64,000 nucleotides of DNA. Origin: Lytechinus pictus. Taxonomy: Eukaryota; Echinodermata; Echinoidea; Temnopleuroida; Toxopneustidae. Each line of letters begins with the position of its first letter. The stretch's first letter is position 1. Where the stretch lies: assembly GCF_037042905.1 (NCBI RefSeq), contig NC_087252.1, positions 32,255,994 to 32,319,993 on the forward strand, given 5' to 3'. Position numbers and translations under genes: made by a program. This document shows positions 55,760 through 64,000 of the stretch, in pieces. Below the pieces are notes generated by a model. The model searched no databases. It saw only the letters and a list, made by a program, of their open reading frames with translations, and had not been told where the DNA came from.

Positions 55760-55960
55760 AATGTTAACCCATTGAACCTTTGCCATTTTTACCTCTGCCA
55801 TTACCTCTGCCATTTTTACCCCTGCCATTTTTACCTCTGCCATTTTTACCTCTGCCATTTTTACCTTTGCCATTTTTACCTCTGCCATTTTTACCTCTGC
55901 CATTATTACCTCTGCCATTTGTACCTCTGCCATTTTTACCTCTGCCATTTTTACCCGGCA
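55760..55960. repeat. 15-bp minisatellite, about 13 copies
   Basis: The unit is TGCCATTTTTACCTC with few variants (ACCCC, ACCTTT, one missing a block). As 15 is a multiple of 3, all frames read short perfect peptide repeats, such as five-residue CHFYL or PFLPL. These are not genes. Confidence 0.9.
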
Positions 55961-55961
55961 C

Positions 55962-56775
55962 CAATATAAAGCAGGGCGAGTCATGGCCGAAAAGAAGTGT
56001 TAATAATAAAGACTTGTTGCTAATGCCAGCGCTCAGAGAAATAATCTTACAGGTATAGGCCCACTATGTATATTACGGTAATTTGATTGAATCTTGGAGA
56101 AGGGCTGGAGGAAAAAATCTTAAACAGAAAAATGGGAACGGAAAATTTAATGGAAAAAAAAACAGTCTGGGAAAATCTTAAAAAAAACATTCTTCATCGT
56201 CGTTTCAAATTGCTTGCAAAGTTAAGTAAAGAAAAATGAATGTGAAAATTTTGCTAGGGTCAACTTCCCCTTTAAATGTCCGATGTCACATAATTATTTT
56301 CAAGCCCCCACTGAAGTTTAATTCCAAAAGTTGAGTTAAAGTTAACTCATAGGGATGTATTGTATTTAGTACATCTCTGTGATTTTTTACTCCTTTTTTA
56401 TTTGAAATAAATCCAAATCGGCTGTGGATATAGTTACCAGCCGAATGTTGGATTTATTTTAAATTTTTAGGATTAACTTTCAAATCTCAAAATATTCAAA
56501 GTCAAATCTTTTAGATTTATATTTAAATCTACAAGGTTTAAAACTAAATCTAATATTCGGCTGGTCACTATTCGCGATCAAAGCCGATCTTGATCTATTT
56601 TAAATCCTTCAAATTTAGAGTGTAGTGAGGAAAAATAAAATTGAGGGGGCTAAATGGACTAAACATAGAATATATGGGGAAAATTTCTAAAGAAAAAGTT
56701 GGAAAAGAAGCAAGTGCATGAGCAAAAATAATAACATTTGGCCGGGATTTTAAATCTTGTTACATCCTAACTCAT
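55962..56775. other. Intergenic DNA, no gene seen
   Basis: AT-rich sequence with partial MITE arms, for example 'GGTCAACTTCCCCTTTAAA' near 56260. The stretch at 56400-56600 has the repeated inverted phrases 'GGATTTATTT' and 'AGATTTATATTTAAATCT', likely another fold-back element. No exon is recognised. Confidence 0.4.
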
Positions 56776-56778
56776 CAA

Positions 56779-57089
56779 GGGCCGATTGCACGAAAGAGTC
56801 TTTCCAAGGACCGTCTTTCGTGTCGCCCATCTTTTATGATACGCCATGTGAAACGCATTTCAAATAAATTATCTGCAAATATATTTTATTTGTCCGTTAA
56901 AATAAACAAAATATTTGTTTATAAAATGATATGATATCTCATGAAATTGTATAAAATTTGATTTAAAAGCAAGCCTACGAATTTTATTTGTTTATCATAA
57001 ATTTCAGAAACACCCTGCTTATAGCGCATCATAAAAGATGGGCGACACGAAAGACGGTCCTTGGAAAGACCCTTTCGTGCAATCGGCCC
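56779..57089. mobile_element. 311-bp MITE with about 62-bp inverted ends and CAA duplication
   Basis: The arms start GGGCCGATTGCACGAAAG and extend through 'GACACGAAAGACGGTCC' and 'ATCATAAAAGATGGGCG' with very few mismatches. They are flanked by CAA (56776-56778 and 57090-57092). A 3-bp duplication with GGG ends would fit the PIF/Harbinger group, whose usual target is TWA, so the assignment is tentative. Confidence 0.85.
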
Positions 57090-57092
57090 CAA

Positions 57093-57905
57093 GTTACTTC
57101 TCAATTCTCCTCTTTCTGTTATCCCCCCTTTTCTTGATCGTGGAACTTTTTTTGTTTTGTTTTTTGGTGGGGTCTTCGTAGTTTTCTTTTATAGTCAGTT
57201 TCAATTTCAGTGATTTTTACAATGTGAGTCCAGCGATCGGATTTTCCAAATTGGGTCCACTTTTGTTCAGAAAAAAAAAACGACAAGCAAGCAAACAATC
57301 AACAAAGGGTGGACAGGGGGACGCATCCCCCTACCCAAATAGTGGGGGAGGGGGGGGGGACACAATATCAAATGCCCCCTACTATTTTTGGTCTTTTATG
57401 ACTGTATGATGGACAGAAATACATCATTCAAAATCGAAATAAAACATGTATTTTGGACGAGATGACCTTACTTTCATAACCCCCTTTTTTTGCTTGTCAA
57501 ATTCATTTTTGTCGATTTTCCAGCCCCTGGTCCCCCTACCTTTGGGGAGAGTGGGCGAAGCGAGCGGACAAAAATTTCGACATTTTTATTACAAAAATAC
57601 AAGTTTGTGATAGATTTTGTTATAAAATTCAGAAAAGAATATCATATTTCACCCTTATCCCTTTCCTCTTTTTTTTCTTGGGGGTGAAGTTTTTATTTTT
57701 TTTGTACGTACGCCATGCAGTGCCCTTTTGCTTCCATCATTTTTAAATATCATGTTACTTTAACATTTTCTCTCACTATCTTCACCCCACCTCACGCGTT
57801 TCATAACAACTAAATTTAATAGCGGCCGTCCAGCGGCATACCATATTCCTTTTGTTGTGTGGTGGGGAACTTTTTTCTCGCAGAATTACACCCAAAATTG
57901 CAGAG
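57093..57905. other. Upstream region of the HARE-HTH gene
   Basis: It holds G runs and repeat-like segments up to about 57720. At 57869-57883 a pyrimidine tract ending TCGCAG could be a splice acceptor, so the first coding exon may be preceded by a 5' UTR exon further upstream. No TATA box is assigned. Confidence 0.45.
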
Positions 57906-57908
57906 AAA

Positions 57909-58304
57909 ATGCAACAACAGCCGGTATCAATATCATCCAACTTGGACCATCAGATAATAACAACTAATCATGATCTTAGCCAACTTGTGCCGTCATTTCT
58001 AGGACAATCCATCCAGGCTCAGCAGTCAGCGTCGACCCAAGGAAATGCGGCTCAAAATGTCGCAGCGAGTACGGTTCTTGTCAGTGCGTACAGCATGTCC
58101 CCGATGATGAGCGCCGCCGGAACTCCACGCATGAGTTTTGCTGGGAGTATGGTGTCACCGAATACGTCAGCTCCTCCTTCGGCGGCTGCAGCAGCAGCAG
58201 CAGCGGCGGCGGTGGGAGGTGGTGGTATTCCTTTGCCCCTGATGTCTCCGGTCGGGATGCATGGTTTGCCGGCTGGTCCACGAACGCCTGATGGACAACC
58301 TCTG
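57909..58304 (+). CDS. HARE-HTH gene, coding exon 1
   Basis: 132 codons, phase 0, donor GTAAAT. Low-complexity N-terminus with a poly-alanine run coded by GCAGCAGC-type repeats. The exon may begin at 57884 if the acceptor-like TCGCAG is used. Confidence 0.75.
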
Positions 58305-61300
58305 GTAAATTCTTTACTGAGAAAACTTGGTCAATTTAATTAGACTATTGAGTTGACTATCTATGTCAGTAGAGGCGCACGGCCAATATTGGAGACTGTC
58401 TCCAAGGCAATGGCAATGTGGGAGATTATCTCCAATATCAGACTCAGAGACAGAGACTTTTGTAAAGAATTTGGGTATCCAATTTCAGAGACAGTCCAGT
58501 TTTGGAGTCCAATTTCCTTTGTTTACATTTGCTGCAAAAGGATTATCTTGGCGGCAAATAAAAATGTGATAAGCAGATTCCTCATGAAATATTACCCCTT
58601 TTCACCGTCTACTTTATAAATTCACCGTCTAGGGCTAGGCGTCTACTTTTATTTTGATAAGGAATTTTGTTGTCAATTCTTCAAAATCTGATGACAACTT
58701 AAGTTACCAGATTTACAGTTTAGCAGACATAAGTGCAGAAATACAGTTGTATTTTTCTATTAAATCTATTAAATTGAACGTAAAAGAAAAATATTTTGTA
58801 ATAAAAACAGTGATATGCACGATGTCATGAATATTTAGCAGATGGGCTGATGATGATGTCATATCCCCACTTTTCCTTTTCTTATGTTACATGAAAATGA
58901 TATTTTCACATTTCATTTTTTTTTTTTACTTGTGGACAAAATTTGAATAAATCTAGACCTTGTTGGATATTCATGAAGACATGCATACATGTAGAAGTGT
59001 TTCACCAAAAATGATGCAAAACAGATTCCCTATCCGATTTTGATTGAAATTTTCACTGTTCTGTTTATCTGACTTTACTCTTTCTGTTAAAGTCATATTT
59101 AACCTAGAGTACCCTGTTAAACCATTTGTAATAACACAAGAGTTTGCACTTACACTAGTTACAGTGCTAGTTTCATTGATTCTTTTATTTCTTTACTTGC
59201 AAAATTTGACCATTTATCAGCAAGTTCTTTTCAAGCTTGCTTACTAAGTTTTATTGGCTATTTTGGTTATAAGAGAAAAGCTCTCAATTAAGTTCTATAC
59301 AGTACGGTACTCTGTATAAATAATAAATCTGCTACACAAGGGGTGACTTCAAGTTCAGTGTTGATCTTTTGGTGTTGGTATAAGATAAACTTTTACACAA
59401 TTATAACACCAAACATAAAATGAAGATGGTCCCGAAATGTCACTATTTGATTTGTTGAGATGTCAATAATGTGATCTGGATCAGTTTTACAAACTCTGAA
59501 TAAGTTTTGGAGCTAGGGGGAGCAATCAAAATTTTAACACCAACATCAACACCAAGGCCATCACCGGACTTGAAATCACCCAATGCAGTCTTTAAAAAAT
59601 GTGGAGGGTTTGACGTTCCGGTAGGTTGAATGCTGATTTTTCTTCTTTTAAAATTCTACTCATTGTAAAAGAGGAGAATGAAATTGGACCAAGTGCCCTA
59701 ACCACCCTTATCTAGGTCAAAATATAACAGTGCACCCGTATGTTTCTGAAGCTTTTAAATTAAATGATGATGAAAGTGGAGAGTTTGCATGTGCAGTGAT
59801 ATAAAATGCTCAAATCCTCAAAGGATTAAATGATAAGGCTAGTCAGCATGCATCAGGATGGATAGAAAACGTTGTGACAGAACAGGGAATAATTTTTCTG
59901 GTATCGCATCGCAATTTGCTCCACATTTTTGAAAGACTGCTATGCATAAAGTCTTTTGTATAGCAATTTTTACATATGACTACATTACTTTATAGTTGAG
60001 AGCTTTTCTCTTATGACCGAAAAAATGCTATTCAAATTTGTAAAGCAAAAATATTCCCTGCAGAAAATCTTTCAATAATATTTGTAAATGACTTACAATT
60101 GTATGATCTAGTATTCTAGTTAAGCCCTCATAAATCAAAGGGGCCCTGTTTCATAAAACATGCAAAGTAGATTTGACTGCTATTTAAAAAAAAGCCCTGT
60201 TAATAATATGATATTATAATGGCAAAGCTACCATCAGTGTAAGTATTCATGAAACAGGTCTATGCACTTCTGAAAGAATACTCTACCTCCCAACCTTCCA
60301 CTTTCTCGCCTCTACATTTCACCTCTACATGCACTTCTATCCTTTTTCTAGTCCATCTCGGACTCACCACATGGTGTACCGCTAACATCTTCTGCGAAAT
60401 TCTGACTGTTGACATTATATGCTATAATTTTTCACTTCCTTGGCAGCTTTCCCCGATGGGTGCATTTCCTGGCTACCCCTACCAAGCCGTCATGCCACCC
60501 CTGGAGTCTCCTACCAGCCTTCTTCAGGCCAGGCTACAACACTCCCCAGGATTCCCCTTCCCTCAGCAAGCAACCATGCATCCACAACAAGTCTTCTTTC
60601 CCGGGTAAGTAATTATGTTATATGTACAGTGCGTCCCAGAAAAAGGAAACTAGGATTCTCACGTCTTTTTCCTTCAAAGGCAAATTGATTATGATGTTTC
60701 ATTTACATCATCATCATTCCTCTACGTTTTGATGCCTAATATGTGACAAACACTTCACGCATTAATGAGCAAGTCGAGAAAAAATTTGAGAAGTTTGGTT
60801 CGTCATATGACAACTGTGCATCCACAACAAGTCTTCTTTCCTGGGTAAGTAATTATGATATATGTACAGTGCGTCCCAGAAAAAAAGGAAACTAGGATTT
60901 TCACATCTTTTTTTCTTCAAAGGCAAATTAATTATGAAGTTTCATTTACATCGTCATGCAGTTCTATTATTCCTCTACATTTGAATACCTAATATGTGAT
61001 GAACACTTCACACATTAATGAGCAAGACGAGTTTGAAAATGTAAAAATCAGGTTGCACAGAAAAATTGGACAAGATTGGTTCGTCATACGACAACGGTGC
61101 TTATTCAATGATTGGCTCATTAGCATTTCTTTTGCATTCTTTGTCAAGTTTCTCTCTCTGATCCCTGAAATGGCAGTGGATTCAGATGACACGTGGGTTT
61201 CTGCCCAAATCGTTTGTGATAGGCCTTGATATCTTTCGTTTGTAATCTGCCATGTGTGAATGATTTGCTACGCTGCTGATCTCAAATTAAAGATGAGATA

Positions 61301-63575
61301 CGTATATGATAATTGTGAAATCTATCCCTGAAAATGGGTTTCCTTTTTTGTGAGGCACTGATTATCTAGTTGCCTATTCAATGGCAAACTATATATTACC
61401 CTGCCTGCAGCTCCAGTTGCTAATGGAGCTTGGTGCTTTCAAGGAATTATTACTGCTGGGTTTCCCTTCACCTCACCTTGGTTGAGTGCAGCACAATGCG
61501 GGTTAACTTCTTGCTGAAGGAAACACGCCATGGCTAGGATTCGAACCCACGTCCTTCTGATTGAAGATGAGAGTTGTAACCACTAGACCACAAAGAATTT
61601 AAATTGTTAGGTTGGGGCGTCGTGATCTAGTGGTTATGACATTCGTCTTTCAATCTGAGGGACGTTTGATTCCTAGCCATGGCGTGTTTTCCTTCAGCAA
61701 GAACTTTACCCACATTGTGCTGCACTCAACCCCGGTGAGGTGAATGGGTACCCGGTAGGAAAAATTCCTTGAATGCTTGAGCGCCTATAGATAGCCGAGC
61801 TAAAGCCGGGGTAATAGTAATAGCAGGGCCTGCTCGGAGAACTTTAGAACTGAAGTGGCTTGCCTGCGTAAATATACTGTTATTATTATTAAAACAAAAG
61901 TTAGAGTGTTTGAAAATGAAAACGGACAGTATCTTCTGATAAGAATTTCCAACACACCTTTCTTTTCTCTCATCCTTTGACCATACATGTAGGCCCTACG
62001 ATGACCAGGGGACTGGCCAAAGGGTTCCCACTATTGACAAGATGTCTTGGCTGGATGCTGCAGAGGTAACTAAGTTATTTATACTCCCATCATTTTAGGT
62101 ATTAGAATGACATAACCAAGAATGGTTCAGTGAATGAATGACAATAGACAGTATCTATCATTAAAAACAAGCGATGCATTGTAATTATCTTTGCTACTCT
62201 TTATCCATGCCTTCGATTTTTATATTTATTGGGCAAGGCCTAGTCTATAATTCAGGCGGAGGCTGCAGCTCTTTTATTAGCTTTCCAACCCTGATGCTAT
62301 TATGTGAAATTTCAGAAATATGTCTGATGCCAAAGACTAGGCACAGTGACTACAAAACAGTCACCGCCTGTACACTCTGGTCTTGCGTTACTTGTTTTCT
62401 TTTTACAACAAATCCAGTGGCAGTTTTTCGTTCAGAAATCCTGATAATATCCTAATCCTAGAATGTAGGCCAGGCAAGGTCACAAATTTAGAGGGCACAT
62501 TTCTATATTTTACAACAAAAATTGGAAAAGAAGAGATAAAAAAGGGTATAAATATATTCAAGGCTTATGACAGGGGCATTGAGGTCAACTTGTAGGGTAT
62601 GTAATGCCATGTCTTTATTGGCATTGTATTAATTTTCGCAGCTGTGAATACACAACATTCAGAAAACTAAAACAGTCTTTAAAAATATTATCAAGCTTAT
62701 TCTGCTTACTTTTCAGATTATTTTGGAGGAAGCCCAACAGCCCCTTCATCTCAAAGACATTAAGCAAAGGATCGTAGAACAGGGACTGGTTGGTCCTAAT
62801 GCAAGGTCCAGTCTAGAGACCCTCATGTACAGGGACGCACAGAAAGGCAGCAAACGATTTGTTAAGTTGGATGAACTTCTTGGAGTCTTCAGGCTTATGG
62901 TGGGTTTTAAGTTTGAAAATACGTTTGTGCTGCTTCTTTTAGCAGAGATCCCACCATAAGGGTGCCGTGTGTCTTTCCATTGCAGCTTTCCTACGTTCCC
63001 CTTTCCATTGTCTACATGTATGTTGATATGTGAGGATTGCTTGGAAAATACCCAACATTTGACATAATATAAATCCCACACTTATTTTGTTAATTTCTCA
63101 GCAATTACACAATTCCTTCCATAACCCTTTAGAATATCTGTATTGTTTCTTTATGTAAACAGGCAACTGGATATTAATTTTATATTGTTCTAACTCAGTT
63201 TGAAATTGTTAACACAACTGGCACTTATCTTTAAAGTCGTGTGTAAAGTTGTGCTTGCTGTCATGTTAAGTTGTGTGTAACCTATGAAAACGCCCCCTGA
63301 TATCATTTGATCTTACCTAGACACCTGAGGAGAAAAAGGCTGCCAGGAAAACCAACAAAAGAGCCCCCAAGCAAGCGACCCCAAAGGCAACCTCCCTGAA
63401 AACGACCGTCGCAACCACGGTCACAACCACTACAACAGCGCCAACAATATCACCAACAGCCACAACTGAACCAACAACAGTGACTAGTCCGACTGCTGCA
63501 GCGCAAGCCGAGAGGAACGCCAAATTCAAGAGGAAGAGCCAGAACCTAAGACGTCTTATCAAGGCCATGGTCTTT
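57909..63575 (+). CDS. HARE-HTH domain protein, possible TBRG1 relative, first five coding exons (partial)
   Basis: Exons 57909-58304, 60447-60604, 61993-62065, 62717-62899 and 63321-63575 join in phase through GT-AG introns to 355 residues, and the frame continues past the last donor (GTAAGT), so the 3' part is outside the window. Residues 1-185 are low complexity (Q/S/A/P-rich, poly-Ala near 105-115). Residues about 203-270 form a HARE-HTH domain ('SWLDAAEIILEEAQQPLHLK', 'LMYRDAQKGSKRFVKLDEL'), a winged-helix module found in ASXL and chromatin proteins. Residues 271-355 are K-rich, then T-rich, then 'NAKFKRKSQNLRRLIKAMVF', which recalls the beginning of vertebrate TBRG1. ATG 57909 is the first in frame. 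A nuclear chromatin role is inferred. Confidence 0.75.
59341..59580. mobile_element. MITE in HARE-HTH intron 1
   Basis: Inverted ends GGGGTGACTTCAAGTTC and GGACTTGAAATCACCC are followed inward by 'GTTGATCTTTTGGTGTTGGT' against 'ACACCAACATCAACACC'. About 240 bp, with no clear duplication. Confidence 0.7.
59883..60060. mobile_element. 178-bp MITE with 5-bp duplication, HARE-HTH intron 1
   Basis: Ends CAGGGAATAATTTT and ATATTCCCTG are flanked by CAGAA on both sides (59878-59882 and 60061-60065). It is an inverted-orientation copy of 51285-51459. A third, partial relative lies at about 59245-59330 ('TTATAAGAGAAAAGCTCTCA'). Confidence 0.85.
60140..60262. mobile_element. Small MITE-like element
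   Basis: Inverted ends GGGGCCCTGTTTCATAAA and 'TTCATGAAACAGGTC' enclose about 120 bp, just upstream of exon 2 of the HARE-HTH gene. Confidence 0.5.
60447..60604 (+). CDS. HARE-HTH gene, coding exon 2
   Basis: 158 nt between a TTGGCAG acceptor and a GTAAGT donor. P/Q/F-rich ('PGYPYQAVMPPLESP'). Its last 30 or so bases and the donor are repeated 240 bp downstream. Confidence 0.75.
60575..61094 (+). repeat. Imperfect tandem duplication covering the end of exon 2
   Basis: The first unit begins at about 60578 and the second exactly 240 bp later at 60818. Each contains 'TCCACAACAAGTCTTCTTTC', CYGG, the GTAAGTAATTATG donor region and the start of a mariner-like terminus (CAGTGCGTCCCAGAAAAA). Similarity runs to 'TCGTCATACGACAAC' at about 61094, with the second copy longer by about 40 bp. 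Confidence 0.85.
60866..61354. mobile_element. Mariner-type MITE next to exon 2
   Basis: The left end CAGTGCGTCCCAGAAAAA at about 60866 pairs with the inverted right end, CAGTGCCTCACAAAAAAGG read from about 61354. The left end is also present at about 60626 through the 240-bp duplication. TA precedes the left end. No transposase ORF is present. Confidence 0.6.
61427..61600 (-). mobile_element. tRNA-derived SINE, minus strand (5' part)
   Basis: The B box GGGTTCGAATCC is on the minus strand at about 61538-61549. The body 'TGCTGCACTCAACCAAGG' matches the copies at 3.9 and 7.3 kb. It faces the next SINE head to head. Confidence 0.8.
61612..61895 (+). mobile_element. tRNA-derived SINE, plus strand
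   Basis: The head has 'GATCTAGTGGTTATGAC' and a B box-like 'GTTTGATTCC'. The body 'GTGCTGCACTCAACCCCGG', 'GAATGGGTACCCGGTAGG' and 'GCTAAAGCCGGGGTAATAG' and a TTATTATT tail follow. It lies in intron 2 of the HARE-HTH gene. Confidence 0.82.
61993..62065 (+). CDS. HARE-HTH gene, coding exon 3
   Basis: 73 nt between an ATGTAG acceptor and a GTAACT donor. It ends with 'DKMSWLDAAE', the first helix of the HARE-HTH domain. Confidence 0.8.
62717..62899 (+). CDS. HARE-HTH gene, coding exon 4
   Basis: 61 codons after a TTTTCAG acceptor, encoding most of the HARE-HTH domain through 'ELLGVFRLM'. The donor is GTGGGT, weaker than the others. Reading through it meets a stop after 19 more codons. Confidence 0.82.
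63321..63575 (+). CDS. HARE-HTH gene, coding exon 5
   Basis: 85 codons between an ACCTAG acceptor and a GTAAGT donor. Lysine-rich, then threonine-rich, then the basic TBRG1-like segment. No stop occurs, so more exons must follow beyond the window. Confidence 0.8.
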
Positions 63576-63849
63576 GTAAGTTGAACAGTTTTTGTCTATT
63601 TCATCTGTCTCATTCTCTTCTCTTCTTTCATCTACATGCCTTTTTTTCTTCTCTTAGTTCTTGTCACCATTTTCATTCTTTATTTTATTTATTTTTTAAT
63701 CCCTGTCAGTTTTTCATTCTTTTTATCACCTTTTTTGCTCTCCAAACTCTTCTTTTTCTCCTTAGAGTTTGCTCGACCCCATAGAGGTCTCTGTTACAGG
63801 CTTGTCCATGCTTTTCACAAAGTATTGTGTCAGTATACAAATAGCAAAT

Positions 63850-64000
63850 ATTTGTGTTGTACAACGCCTCGGAAGTTAGCAAAAATACGAACGATTGTCA
63901 ATATTTTTTCCTACGTTAATAATCTATAAATTTAAGAAAGAAAATTTTAAAAGCGAAAGGAAAATGCCTCAAACGCGCATCTGATCTGAAGCAGCAATGC
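63850..64000. repeat. Dispersed repeat, cut by the window end
   Basis: It matches 21316-21460 in order and orientation ('TTTGTGTTGTACAACGCCTC', 'CCTCAAACGCGCATCTGATC'). It lies in the intron after exon 5. Confidence 0.55.

Noticed and set aside
55733-56058. Open frames on both strands at the 15-bp repeat
   Set aside because: A unit divisible by three keeps frames open on both strands; no other coding evidence.
62900-62959. Extension of the HARE-HTH exon 4 frame to a stop at 62957
   Set aside because: It lies beyond a plausible donor (GTGGGT), and the next exon joins in phase with coherent K/T-rich coding sequence.

Overview
This is animal nuclear DNA, most plausibly from an echinoderm and probably a sea urchin; I cannot name the species. 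The evidence is genes with GT-AG introns, a Toll-like receptor encoded largely in one exon, a motile-cilium radial-spoke gene, tRNA-derived SINEs and many short inverted-repeat transposons of kinds common in marine deuterostomes. There is no operon structure, and the base composition is AT-rich.

Layout. 1-7.9 kb is repeat-filled intergenic DNA: CA microsatellites, a 3.5 kb element with ends made of TTCG...CGAA repeats, a 41-bp minisatellite and two SINEs. 7.9-17.95 kb is one uninterrupted 56-bp minisatellite of about 180 copies. 18-27 kb holds MITEs with clean target duplications (8-bp and TTAA types), a frameshifted L1/Tx1-type ORF1 remnant and a diverged tandem-repeat field. 27.27-31.0 kb is a DNA transposon with very long terminal inverted repeats carrying ATTTGCAT palindromes. 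31.0-34.6 kb is a non-LTR retrotransposon with a full-length endonuclease/reverse-transcriptase ORF. 36.3-40.0 kb (minus strand) is a TLR gene whose TIR domain is split by an 861-bp transposon with a TA duplication. 41-48 kb is intergenic, with more MITEs, a SINE and a pyrimidine-rich repeat. 48.1-54.0 kb (minus strand) is a complete six-exon RSPH1 gene (radial spoke head 1, 321 residues) with a putative RFX X-box 78 bp upstream of its ATG. 57.9-64 kb (plus strand) is the first five coding exons of a gene whose protein has a HARE-HTH domain followed by a segment resembling the start of TBRG1; it runs off the window.

The genes are unrelated neighbours: innate immunity (TLR, broken), ciliary motility (RSPH1) and a probable chromatin protein (HARE-HTH). 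What links them is heavy transposon load inside introns. One MITE family with 5-bp target duplications has copies in both RSPH1 and the HARE-HTH gene. The most notable items are the transposon-split TLR with a reconstructable insertion site, the 10 kb G-rich minisatellite with higher-order structure, the elements with unusual termini, and the HARE-HTH/TBRG1-like domain combination. All domain and family calls are from reading the sequence; no search was run.
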